Assembly (NCBI GenBank): GCA_900551715.1
Contig: URXG01000001.1
Coordinates: forward strand, 1-64,000
DNA: 64,000 nt
Direction: 5' to 3'
Source of the DNA: an uncultured Blautia sp.
GTDB taxonomy: Bacteria > Bacillota > Clostridia > Lachnospirales > Lachnospiraceae
Of the stretch, positions 38,981 to 47,091 are shown in pieces; within the stretch, counting starts at the first letter, position 1; each line of letters starts with the position of its first letter. Below the pieces are notes generated by a model. It worked only from the letters and a program-made list of their open reading frames with translations, was not told the DNA's origin and ran no database searches. The position numbers were made by a program, and so were the translations under genes.

Positions 38981-40165
38981 TTATAATCCGAACAGCTCTG
39001 CAAGCTTGTCTTCGTTCAATTTGGATCCGATTACGCAGAGACGGCCTGTATATTCCGGTGCTCCTTCACGAATCTCTGTTTCTTCCGGAACCATATCAAA
39101 GTAGATCCATGTTCCGTCTTCTGCCGGAAGCATTCCTTTGGCACGAAGAATGATTCCATATTCTTCTGTGGCAGAAAGTGTCTCAAGGATTTTTTCAAGA
39201 TTTTCTCTTGTGAATTTTTTAATAGTCTCTTTACCCCAGCTGGTAAAGACTTCATCTGCATGATGATGGTGATGATCGTGGTGGTCATGTCCACATCCGC
39301 ATTCATGATCATGGTCATGATGATGCTCATGTTCGTGGTCATGTCCGCATCCGCACTCATGGTCATGATCGTGATGATGTTCATGTTCTTCATGGTCATG
39401 TCCGCATCCGCACTCATGGTCATGATCGTGGTGATGTTCATGTTCTTCATGATCATGATGGTGTTCATGTTCTTCGTGATCATGATGATGATGTCCGTCT
39501 TCATGAACATGTCCACATTCCGGGCATACTTCCTCTTCTTTCATCAGTTCTTCTTCCAGAGATACCGGATGTTCCATTACTTCCAGGATCTTTTTGCCTT
39601 CCAGTTTCTCAATTGGAGTGGTAATGATAGCAGCCTTACTGTTAATACCACGAAGAAGTTCCATTGCAGCCTGCGCTTTGGCTTCGTCAACAATATCTGT
39701 ACGGCTCATGATGATAGCTCCGGCATATTCTACCTGGTTATTAAAGAATTCGCCAAAGTTTCTCATGTACATTTTGCATTTCTTTGCATCTACAACAGTA
39801 GTATAGCTGTTGAGAACAAGCCCTGTTTCTTCCTGTACTCCCTGTACAGCTTTGATTACGTCAGAAAGTTTGCCGACACCTGATGGCTCGATAAGAATTC
39901 TGTCCGGATGATATTTGCTGACTACTTCTTTCAGGGAAGCACCAAAATCTCCTACCAGTGAACAGCAGATACAACCGGAGTTCATTTCACGGATTTCGAT
40001 TCCTGCTTCTTTCAGAAATCCACCGTCAATACCGATTTCACCGAATTCGTTCTCGATCAGAACTACCTGCTCTCCCTGGAAAGCGTCTTTGAGAAGTTTT
40101 TTGATCAGAGTTGTTTTTCCTGCACCAAGAAAACCTGAAATAATATCAATTTTTGTTGCACTCAT
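38981..40165 (-). CDS. CobW/G3E GTPase metallochaperone with a long His-rich insert
   Basis: A 394-residue metallochaperone-type GTPase. Walker A SGFLGAGKTT (about residue 10-19), the metal motif GCICC (64-68), the GTPase motif ILIEPSGVGKL, the base-recognition-like MSRTD and a C-terminal CobW_C domain are present. Between them lies a tract of about 85 residues (about 218-300) made of His, Asp, Glu and CGCG units in near-tandem repeats, plus CPECGHVH just before it. Such tracts bind zinc, nickel or cobalt. The metal is not identifiable from sequence; zinc delivery is the best family-based guess. It heads the minus-strand operon running to mfd. Confidence 0.92.
   Translation of the reverse strand: MSATKIDIISGFLGAGKTTLIKKLLKDAFQGEQVVLIENEFGEIGIDGGFLKEAGIEIREMNSGCICCSLVGDFGASLKEVVSKYHPDRILIEPSGVGKLSDVIKAVQGVQEETGLVLNSYTTVVDAKKCKMYMRNFGEFFNNQVEYAGAIIMSRTDIVDEAKAQAAMELLRGINSKAAIITTPIEKLEGKKILEVMEHPVSLEEELMKEEEVCPECGHVHEDGHHHHDHEEHEHHHDHEEHEHHHDHDHECGCGHDHEEHEHHHDHDHECGCGHDHEHEHHHDHDHECGCGHDHHDHHHHHADEVFTSWGKETIKKFTRENLEKILETLSATEEYGIILRAKGMLPAEDGTWIYFDMVPEETEIREGAPEYTGRLCVIGSKLNEDKLAELFGL
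39258..39500. repeat. In-frame tandem repeat encoding the His/Asp/Cys-rich metal-binding tract
   Basis: About three copies of a 54-57-bp unit (encoding HEHHHDHDHECGCGHD) are flanked by shorter His-Asp-Glu repeats within the CobW-type gene. Copy number probably varies between strains. Confidence 0.85.
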
Positions 40166-40239
40166 GGTTTATACTTCCTCTCTTTCATTATTGTACAGGG
40201 TCGGATGTAGACCTTTGTACCCTGGTATCATTATGTTTA

Positions 40240-40267
40240 ATTATACTAACTTTTTGTCGCAATTCAA
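40240..40267 (-). promoter_or_regulatory. Promoter of the CobW-pth-mfd operon
   Basis: TTGAAT (40267-40262) and TATAAT (40245-40240) with 16-bp spacing on the minus strand, about 75 bases before the CobW start. I could not identify a clear Zur operator. Confidence 0.6.
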
Positions 40268-40378
40268 CTCAAAATTTAAACATACAGAGAACCTGCCACC
40301 TATATGACCTGCCACTGGCAGCTCATTACGGATGCTTTGGCAACTGGCAGCTTCTCTTGCATACTTTGGCATAACACA

Positions 40379-40407
40379 ATGGGGACATGAACCAGTCACG
40401 TCCCCAT
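40379..40407. repeat. Strong intergenic hairpin (ATGGGGAC/GTCCCCAT)
   Basis: An 8-bp perfect stem around a 13-nt loop, between the CobW operon promoter and the small gene at 40433. No U-run follows on the minus strand, and on the plus strand only CTGTTTT, so it is more like an interspersed palindrome than a standard terminator. Adjacent CTGCCA/TGGCAG repeats (about 40290-40355) add further dyad structure. Confidence 0.45.
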
Positions 40408-40432
40408 CTGTTTTAGTTATAATTTATATCCA

Positions 40433-40666
40433 TTAGCCGTTGATCATGAAGCTGAGCAGTTTGTCAATGTCTTCTTTCTCATATGCAACGATCTCAAGTT
40501 CTGGGATTTCTCCGCCTGAGAAGATGTTTGCAAGAGATACATACTGGGACAGTTTGGATTTCAGATTCAGTCTGTCGCCTTCGCCTGTAACAAGCTCTAC
40601 TCTTCCTTTGCAGCTGTCAACTACTTCAAAAAATTTGTCAATGTCTTTAATATGAGATACTTTCAT
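40433..40666 (-). CDS. Small conserved cytoplasmic protein, function unknown
   Basis: A 77-residue protein, MKVSHIKDIDKFFEVVDSC at the start, predicted soluble with an alpha-beta pattern. I recall near-identical short proteins in Lachnospiraceae, sometimes labelled polyA polymerase in databases without real similarity to one; no function should be assigned. AAGGAG lies seven bases before the ATG at 40666, and a frame extension to 40702 has no support. It is a single gene between glgB and the CobW operon. The motif GRVELVTGEGDRLNLKSKLSQ may help in searches. Confidence 0.75.
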   Translation of the reverse strand: MKVSHIKDIDKFFEVVDSCKGRVELVTGEGDRLNLKSKLSQYVSLANIFSGGEIPELEIVAYEKEDIDKLLSFMING

Positions 40667-40823
40667 GTTTATTCTCCTTTCAGGATCTTCTATCCTTTTC
40701 ACTCTTAACTACCTTTTTCTCTGAACGCGTTCAGTATAACCCATCTTTTTGGAAAATGCAATGGTTTTAATGTAAAATAATATTTAAAACTATACAAAAT
40801 AATTATGCATATTTTCACATATT

Positions 40824-42710
40824 TTAATAGGTAAAAACAGCCACCCCGTAAGGCGGAAGGGAATATCCGATGGAATACTCTCTGTGGTCGCATTCCTGCT
40901 CTTCAGCCTTGTAAATCTCTGGTTTCTCCAGACGGCCATGCTCATTCATGATCAGCTTGTACTGTTTCTTTTTGGGAACGCCTACCCGATAATCGCTTCT
41001 CTCTACAGGTGTATAATTTACTACAAAAAGAAGGTTGTTTCTCTTGGTAGGTGACTTCCGTACAAAACTGAAAATACTTCTGTCAGCATCATCTGCATTG
41101 ATCCACTCAAAGCCTTCCGGTGTATTGTCTCCTGCATACAAAGCCGGATATTTGGTGTACATATGAAGAAGTGTCTTTACAAAATCCTGGAGATCCTGAT
41201 GATTCTCTTCACCTAGAAGATACCAGTCAAGTTCTCTCGCTTCGCTCCATTCACGAAGCTGTCCAAACTCCTGTCCCATAAAGAGAAGCTTCTTGCCCGG
41301 ATGGAAGAACATAAATGCATAGGCAGCTTTCAGATTCTTGAACTTGTCATCGGGGTATCCCGGCATCTTGTTGAGCATGGAGCATTTCAGATGTACTACT
41401 TCATCATGAGAGATTACAAGAACATATTTCTCACTGTAGGCGTAAGTCATGGAGAAAGTCATCTTATTGTGAGCACCTTTACGGAAATATGGGTCCAGCT
41501 TCATGTATTCCAGGAAATCGTTCATCCAGCCCATATTCCATTTCAGTGAAAATCCCAGTCCACCATCCTCTGCCTTACCGGTTACCATGGGCCAGGCCGT
41601 AGATTCTTCAGCGATCATTACTGTGCCATGATTCCTACCAAGGACTACTGTATTCAGATGTTTGAAGAATTCGATTGCTTCCAGGTTCTTGTTGTCACCA
41701 TACTTATTGGCTACCCACTGTCCGTCTTTCTTGCCATAATCCAGATAAAGCATGGAAGCTACTGCATCTACCCGAAGTCCGTCTACATGACATTCTTCTA
41801 TCCAGAACAGTGCGTTGGCGATCAGGAAGTTCTTTACCTCCGGTCTACCATAATTGTAGATCTTGGTACCCCAGTCTGGATGCTCGCCCTGTCTGGGATC
41901 TTCATGTTCATAAACTGCTGTACCGTCAAAATTCGCCAGACCATGGGCATCTTTGGGGAAGTGTGCCGGAACCCAGTCCAGGATCACGCTGATCTTATTC
42001 CTGTGAAGATAATCCACCATGTACTTGAAGTCTTCTGGTGTACCATAACGTGAAGTAGGCGCATAATATCCTGTTACCTGATAGCCCCAGGAACCATCAA
42101 AAGGATGTTCTGCAATTCCCATAAGTTCAACGTGGGTATATCCCATCTTTTTTACATAGGCAGCCAGCTCATGAGCCAGCTCTCTGTAATTATAGAATCC
42201 CGGATCGTCTTCATCCTTTGCTTCATGTTTCTTCCAGGAACCCGGATGTACTTCGTAGATTGCCATAGGATTTCTGTTTTCATCAAACTCCGGACGTTTT
42301 TTCATCCATGTGGTATCTTTCCATTTGTAGCTGGCAATATCTGCGATCCTGGATGCAGTTCCCGGACGAAGTTCTGCTTCATTACCATAAGGGTCTGCCT
42401 TATAAATCTCCTCACCATGATATCCTATGATAAAAAACTTATACAGATCACCGATTCTTGCTTCCGGTACAAAAATTTCATAGACACCTATAGAACCTGT
42501 TTTTTCCATTGGATTAGTCTGTGTATTCCAGTCATTAAAATCGCCCACAACCGAAACATATCTGGCATTAGGTGCCCATACAGCAAAATAAACACCTTTC
42601 TTACGTTTCTGTGTGGTAGGATGTGCTCCCAGTTTTTTGTAGATGTCGTAATGTGTTCCCTGACCAAACAGGTACTGATCAAGTTCAGAAAACTGCAACT
42701 TTTCTCCCAT
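40824..42710 (-). CDS. glgB: 1,4-alpha-glucan branching enzyme
   Basis: A 628-residue GH13 glycogen branching enzyme, which cuts alpha-1,4 chains and re-attaches them by alpha-1,6 bonds. The CBM48 domain occupies about 30-130 (GVYFAVWAPNARYVSVVGDFNDW). The catalytic barrel holds the nucleophile Asp in GLRVDAVASM, the acid Glu in VMIAEESTAWP and the third acid in ISHDEVVH. The closing all-beta domain ends PPYGVAVFTY. Length is normal for the family. No other glycogen gene lies in the window, so it is either isolated or the rest is elsewhere. AGGAC-type ribosome binding site upstream. Confidence 0.96.
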   Translation of the reverse strand: MGEKLQFSELDQYLFGQGTHYDIYKKLGAHPTTQKRKKGVYFAVWAPNARYVSVVGDFNDWNTQTNPMEKTGSIGVYEIFVPEARIGDLYKFFIIGYHGEEIYKADPYGNEAELRPGTASRIADIASYKWKDTTWMKKRPEFDENRNPMAIYEVHPGSWKKHEAKDEDDPGFYNYRELAHELAAYVKKMGYTHVELMGIAEHPFDGSWGYQVTGYYAPTSRYGTPEDFKYMVDYLHRNKISVILDWVPAHFPKDAHGLANFDGTAVYEHEDPRQGEHPDWGTKIYNYGRPEVKNFLIANALFWIEECHVDGLRVDAVASMLYLDYGKKDGQWVANKYGDNKNLEAIEFFKHLNTVVLGRNHGTVMIAEESTAWPMVTGKAEDGGLGFSLKWNMGWMNDFLEYMKLDPYFRKGAHNKMTFSMTYAYSEKYVLVISHDEVVHLKCSMLNKMPGYPDDKFKNLKAAYAFMFFHPGKKLLFMGQEFGQLREWSEARELDWYLLGEENHQDLQDFVKTLLHMYTKYPALYAGDNTPEGFEWINADDADRSIFSFVRKSPTKRNNLLFVVNYTPVERSDYRVGVPKKKQYKLIMNEHGRLEKPEIYKAEEQECDHREYSIGYSLPPYGVAVFTY

Positions 42711-42845
42711 CCCAGAGTCCTCCCTTTTGTGCTAAAATGCACATTTATTTGCATTTATTTCTGCAATTTATAGTCACATTATACCAATCTCTGTGGTTTT
42801 CGTCAATGTAAAATCCCTTTTATAGCAGTTGCCGATATTCTTTTT

Positions 42846-42872
42846 ATTACTGTTCACGACCTTCACAGCAAC
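42846..42872. repeat. Short inverted-repeat element with near-perfect 8-bp duplication
   Basis: A 27-bp unit (ATTACTGT...ACAGCAAC) of the same sub-family as 1011-1037. Flanks TTCTTTTT (42838-42845) and TTCTTTAT (42873-42880) agree in seven of eight positions. Confidence 0.55.
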
Positions 42873-42887
42873 TTCTTTATATCATCA

Positions 42888-42932
42888 AAAAAGAGGACAG
42901 TTCCGACGTTCTGTCATCTGTCCTCTTTTGTA
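42888..42932 (-). terminator. Intrinsic terminator after the NodB deacetylase gene
   Basis: In the minus-strand RNA AAAAGAGGACAG pairs with CTGTCCTCTTTT, with a U-rich tail. An end-fragment of the inverted-repeat family (GTAACTATTCAGTA, 42946-42959) lies between it and the stop codon. Confidence 0.88.
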
Positions 42933-42960
42933 AAAGTCTTATTTAGTAACTATTCAGTAT

Positions 42961-44400
42961 TTATTCATACCCTGTGTCGTAGGAATCATCTCCGCTGGAA
43001 TCCTCGTCACTGTATCCGGAGTCATCATAGCTTCCATCATCTGAAGAGCCATCATCGTAACTTCCATCGTCGGAAGATCCATCGTCATAGCTTCCGTCAT
43101 CTGAAGAACCATCATCTGAACTTCCATCTCCGGAATCTCCTCCATCAGAACTGTCTCCACTTTCATCTGAGCTGTCAGAAGAATCGCTGCCGTCACTGAC
43201 ATCCTGTGCATTCTCACTTCCGTCAGATACATCTGAACTGTCAGAAGTTCCGTCTGTACTCTCATCAGAAGATGTGCTTCCGTTATATCCAGGAACATTA
43301 CCTGCTTCCAGCTGGCTATCCCAGAACTGAGAATAGGTAGTATTCTGTAAAGTTACATTTTTGGCTTCTGCCAGTTCGCTGACAGTTACCAGCTTATATC
43401 CCTGTGCAGTCAGATCCGGGATCAGTTTCAGAGCAGCCTGTACAGAAGGCTCATGAATATCATGCATCAGAATGATAGATCCATCTGTCAGATCCCCATT
43501 CATAACTGCGTTGTAATCCGCTGTTGCATCCATAAGTTTCCAGTCTTCTGTATCCAGCGACCACATAAAGAATGGTTTCTGTACTGCATCATAAATATCC
43601 TGGTTGGCAGCACCATAAGGTGCTCTGGCCACTGTGGCAATCTGACCACATGCCTGTTTCAGAGCATCGTCTGTCTTCTGGAATTCAGCTTTGACATCAT
43701 CAATAGACATATTGGGAAGTGTCTGGCTTGGATGATCCCAGGTATGATTACCGATCTCACATCCCAGATCTACCATTCTCTGTACCGTAGACTCCCAGCC
43801 GCTAATATTCTGACCTACCATAAAGAATGTTGCATGGGCATTATTCTCTTCCAGACAATCCAGAAGTTCATCTGTGTATTCTCCAGGTCCGTCATCAAAA
43901 GTAAGGGCGATCCTTGGCTTGTGCTGCGTAGGATCATAAGTTCCGTCATCATTAAAATAATAATCGTCAAATCCCTTGGTAACCCATCCTGTCTGAACAT
44001 ATCCGTTGTCATCAAAAGAGTATGTATTACCGTCTATTTCCTGCATGCCTGATGCAAAATATGTACCATCTGCGTTCTGATACCACCTGCCGTTATCATC
44101 TTCATGCCATCCAACAGTAAGCTGTGAAGCCTTGGCAAGATCGCTCTTGCTCTTTAAGGGTCTCCTTACTGCTCCATCCTCATCTGTTGTCTCTGTCTCA
44201 TCTGTCTCTGCCTGAACTTCTACCGGTTTGTCTGAAGAACCGCCACCAATCCGGTTGGCAATGGGTATGATCACTCCCCTTATGACAAAAATCAGAACCA
44301 GCAGAACTGCCAGTGCACATGCACCCAGACGCATCATTTTACGACGTCTTATCTGCTGTTGTTTCCTGCGCATCCTCTGGCGCAATACCTTCTTATCCAT
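42961..44400 (-). CDS. Membrane-anchored NodB polysaccharide deacetylase with wall-binding repeats and Asp/Ser-rich tail
   Basis: A 479-residue surface protein. A very basic cytoplasmic start precedes a single membrane helix (about 25-48). Choline/glucan-binding-type repeats follow (WYQNADGTYFASGMQEIDG, then NGYVQTGWVT), then a NodB domain with TFDDGP (metal Asp), NHTWDHPSQ (metal His pair) and RAPYGAANQD. The last 100 residues are Ser/Asp/Gly repeats (SSDDGSYDDG units). It probably removes acetyl groups from peptidoglycan sugars, affecting lysozyme resistance; this is inferred from the family. The ATG at 44400 is preferred over a GTG at 44409 because AGGTGG lies five bases upstream. Confidence 0.9.
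   Translation of the reverse strand: MDKKVLRQRMRRKQQQIRRRKMMRLGACALAVLLVLIFVIRGVIIPIANRIGGGSSDKPVEVQAETDETETTDEDGAVRRPLKSKSDLAKASQLTVGWHEDDNGRWYQNADGTYFASGMQEIDGNTYSFDDNGYVQTGWVTKGFDDYYFNDDGTYDPTQHKPRIALTFDDGPGEYTDELLDCLEENNAHATFFMVGQNISGWESTVQRMVDLGCEIGNHTWDHPSQTLPNMSIDDVKAEFQKTDDALKQACGQIATVARAPYGAANQDIYDAVQKPFFMWSLDTEDWKLMDATADYNAVMNGDLTDGSIILMHDIHEPSVQAALKLIPDLTAQGYKLVTVSELAEAKNVTLQNTTYSQFWDSQLEAGNVPGYNGSTSSDESTDGTSDSSDVSDGSENAQDVSDGSDSSDSSDESGDSSDGGDSGDGSSDDGSSDDGSYDDGSSDDGSYDDGSSDDGSYDDSGYSDEDSSGDDSYDTGYE
42990..43150. repeat. In-frame low-complexity repeat (Ser-Asp-Gly-Tyr units)
   Basis: Tandem 15-30-bp units encoding SSDDGSYDDG at the C-terminus of the NodB deacetylase. Likely to vary in copy number. 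Confidence 0.75.
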
Positions 44401-44518
44401 TACTTCCACCTGCTGTATTTATTATTACTGTTTTCTTTCGGTAATTTGTTATCGTTTCTATCATACTCTATTTAGGCAATAAATACAATGCTGATTCCCT
44501 TTATAATTATATTGCTTT

Positions 44519-44554
44519 GTAACTATTGTTACTGTGAGGGTACTGAACAGTTAT
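44519..44554. repeat. Deleted inverted-repeat element with 7/8 target duplication; supplies the nagA stop codon
   Basis: GTAACTATT, then GTTACTGTGAGGGTACTGAACAGTTAT: both ends of the 143-bp element in reverse orientation with the centre missing. Flanks ATTGCTTT (44511-44518) and ATTACTTT (44555-44562) differ at one base. The TTA at 44551-44553 inside the element is the nagA stop. Confidence 0.65.
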
Positions 44555-45654
44555 ATTACTTTTTTTAATTCCAGGTGATCTGTTACAAGAAGGATGTCTG
44601 CTTCTTTACCGGGAGCGACAGAACCAACCCTGTCATAAATGCCAATGCTTCTGGCAGGGTTAACAGTAGCTGCTTTTACGGCCTGCCCCAGCGGTATCCC
44701 GAACTCCACTGCCTTACACATACATCCGTAAAGGTTTGTGGCAGAACCGGCAAGTGTACCGTCTCCCAGCACAGCTTTGCGATCCCCTACAGTCACCTCC
44801 TGTCCACCCAGTTCATATGTACCATCCGGCATACCTGCAGCTCTCATGGAATCACTGATCAGTATCACTCTGTCCGGCCCGAACATGCGAAAAGTTGCTC
44901 TTATGGCAGAAGGATGAATATGATATCCATCACTGATCAGCTCTACCATACACTCCGGATCATCCATAGCTGCTCCTATCAGACCTGGTGCTCTGTGCAC
45001 AAAAGGATTCATGGCATTATAAAGATGTGTTACATGATGAGCTCCCATCTTCATCGCTTCCACAGCACAATCATAATCAGCAGCTGTATGTCCCAGGGAA
45101 ATGCATACTTCTTTATGCATTTCCCTGATAAAATCACCGGCACCTTCTACATTGGGTGCAAGTGTCACCAGGCAGATCAGCCCGCCGGAAGCCTGATTCA
45201 GCTGCCTTACCAGATCTGCATCCGGTCTGCATATCCACTCTTCTACATGAGCACCCTTTCTGGCAGGATCAAGAAAAGGACCTTCCATGTTAATTCCCCG
45301 GATAACTGCTTCATCCTCCCTGTGCTCTGCCTGTCTCACTGCTTCAAAGATCCTGTGAAGCTTTTCTTTGGGAAGGGTCATGGATGTGGGACAGTATGAA
45401 GTAATTCCTGACTGCTTTTCATATCTCAGGATTTTTTTTAATCCGTCAGGATCTCCGTCAGAAAAATCCTCCCCGGCTGCGCCATGACTGTGAATGTCTA
45501 CAAGCCCCGGCAGCACCATCAGACCTTCTGCATCCAGAACTGTCCTGTCCTCTGTCATATCTTCGGCTTCTACGATCTGGTGATCTCTGATATATACATC
45601 TTTTTTACAGAAACTTCCATCTTCCTGAAAAACCAGCCCGTTTTTGATGATCAT
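44551..45654 (-). CDS. nagA: N-acetylglucosamine-6-phosphate deacetylase
   Basis: A 367-residue amidohydrolase that converts GlcNAc-6-phosphate to glucosamine-6-phosphate in amino sugar use and wall recycling. The metal motif DIHSHG (about residue 59), MEGPFLDPARKGAH, LGHTAADY, THLYNAMNPF and ISDSMRAAG are all present. Its start overlaps the stop of the trigger-factor-like gene by 4 bp (45651-45654), so the two are translationally coupled. The 3' end lies within a small inverted-repeat element, so the last residues (KKVI) may have been altered by that insertion. nagB is not in the window. Confidence 0.95.
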   Translation of the reverse strand: MIIKNGLVFQEDGSFCKKDVYIRDHQIVEAEDMTEDRTVLDAEGLMVLPGLVDIHSHGAAGEDFSDGDPDGLKKILRYEKQSGITSYCPTSMTLPKEKLHRIFEAVRQAEHREDEAVIRGINMEGPFLDPARKGAHVEEWICRPDADLVRQLNQASGGLICLVTLAPNVEGAGDFIREMHKEVCISLGHTAADYDCAVEAMKMGAHHVTHLYNAMNPFVHRAPGLIGAAMDDPECMVELISDGYHIHPSAIRATFRMFGPDRVILISDSMRAAGMPDGTYELGGQEVTVGDRKAVLGDGTLAGSATNLYGCMCKAVEFGIPLGQAVKAATVNPARSIGIYDRVGSVAPGKEADILLVTDHLELKKVI

Positions 45655-47018
45655 TGTTCTTCCTCAGTATCTGATGTGTCGCCGTCTTCATCTACATAGG
45701 TTTCACCATCTTCGTCTGTGTGTTCTTCGCCATCTTCATCCAGGATCTCATATTCAAGATCTTCGTCTCCGCCATCCAGATCGTAGGCATCTTCATTGGC
45801 AATCAGGTCGCCTTCGCTGCCTGTTTTTTCTTCTACTGTTGCATTGGCAACGATGAATTCTTTTACGCAGATAAGTGCTTTTTCTTCTGCTATTTCCCGA
45901 TCGCTGAGATAATATGCGTCTTTGATCTCATCTTCACTGTTAAGGCCATATTCTGAGTAGAGAATAGAATTTATTTTATCTGCATCATCATCTATGGAAA
46001 GACCTTCTTTATTCATAATCTCCTGAACGATCATATTCTGTTCTACTTTGGCCTGTGCTGTCTCTTTGCACTGCTTATCAAAATCATCCTGTGTCATTCC
46101 CTGTGCGTCCAGGAAATCAGACATTTCAATTCCGATCTCTTCGATGTAAGTCTCATAAGATGCTTTATATTCATCAATAGCTGTGTTTACATCTTCCTCC
46201 GGATATTTCTTTACTTCAGATGCAGAAAGGACTTCACTCCATGCATTATCACGAAGTGTGGAATCTGCTGCTTCCGCTGCCTGTTCTTCCAGGTTTTTCT
46301 TTACGCTTGCTTTGTATTCATCAACACTCTTGTAATCTGTATTGGCAGTTACCCAGTCTTCTGTAAGTTCTGCCTTGCGCACTGCTTTCTGAAGAGTTAC
46401 TTTAAATACCACTGCCTTGCCAGCCAGATCCTCTTCATGATAGTCATCCGGGAAAGTCAGATCCAGTTCTTTGGTTTCTCCGGGTTTCATTCCAACAATA
46501 CCATCTTCAAAACCATCAATCATAGAACCTTCACCAATTGTCAGTTCATAATCCTCTGCGGAACCATCTTCAAATTCCTTTCCATCAATAGTACCGGTAA
46601 AGTTGATGGTTGCTACATCTCCTTCTGCAGCACCGTCTTTTACCTCATCACCTTTGGCCTGAAGATCATAATCAATCTCCGCCTGTACATCATCATCTGT
46701 AACTGACTGAGTGATCCTGTCAAGTTTCAGACCTTTATATTCTCCTACTGTCACATAATCTGAAAGATCATCTACAGAAACCAGTTTTACAGGTTCTGCT
46801 TCTTTCTTTTCAGAATCGGAGGAATCTTTTTCTGAAGCATCTTCTTTGGAAGTATCTTCTGCTGTATCCTCTTTGGCTTCTTTTTTATCTGCTTTTGTTT
46901 CTTCTTTTTTATCTGTTGTTTCCTGTGTAGTTGCCTTGGTTTCTTTTTCACTTCCACATGCTGCGGCTGTAAATGCCATACACATTACCAACATTGCTAC
47001 TACTGATTTTTTCTTCAT
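45651..47018 (-). CDS. Secreted trigger-factor-like foldase (FKBP lipoprotein)
   Basis: A 455-residue lipoprotein (lipobox TAAAC, about residue 21) with a long Lys/Glu/Asp-rich linker (25-75). It resembles trigger factor without the ribosome-binding domain. An FKBP prolyl isomerase domain (GDVATINFTGTIDGKEFEDG, GSMIDGFEDGIVGMKPGE) is followed by a trigger-factor C-terminal chaperone domain (DWVTANTDYKSVDEYKASV). The tail is extremely acidic (about 50 residues). It should assist folding outside the membrane. The ATG at 47018 has AAAGGAG six bases upstream; an in-frame extension to 47075 has no signal. It couples to nagA by a 4-bp overlap. Confidence 0.88.
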   Translation of the reverse strand: MKKKSVVAMLVMCMAFTAAACGSEKETKATTQETTDKKEETKADKKEAKEDTAEDTSKEDASEKDSSDSEKKEAEPVKLVSVDDLSDYVTVGEYKGLKLDRITQSVTDDDVQAEIDYDLQAKGDEVKDGAAEGDVATINFTGTIDGKEFEDGSAEDYELTIGEGSMIDGFEDGIVGMKPGETKELDLTFPDDYHEEDLAGKAVVFKVTLQKAVRKAELTEDWVTANTDYKSVDEYKASVKKNLEEQAAEAADSTLRDNAWSEVLSASEVKKYPEEDVNTAIDEYKASYETYIEEIGIEMSDFLDAQGMTQDDFDKQCKETAQAKVEQNMIVQEIMNKEGLSIDDDADKINSILYSEYGLNSEDEIKDAYYLSDREIAEEKALICVKEFIVANATVEEKTGSEGDLIANEDAYDLDGGDEDLEYEILDEDGEEHTDEDGETYVDEDGDTSDTEEEQ

Positions 47019-47091
47019 TTTTGCTCCTTTCAATGAGGAATTATCCATTGCTGTCTGTTTCATTCTCAGTAACAATTATCCTGTTGATTAT

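Noticed and set aside
39258..39500. Regular repeat considered as a CRISPR array
   Set aside because: The repeats are in frame, have no unique spacers and encode a His/Asp/Cys metal-binding tract in an intact GTPase gene.
40379..40407. GGGGAC hairpin as terminator of the 77-residue gene
   Set aside because: There is no U-run on the minus strand after the stem, so it was listed as an interspersed palindrome instead.
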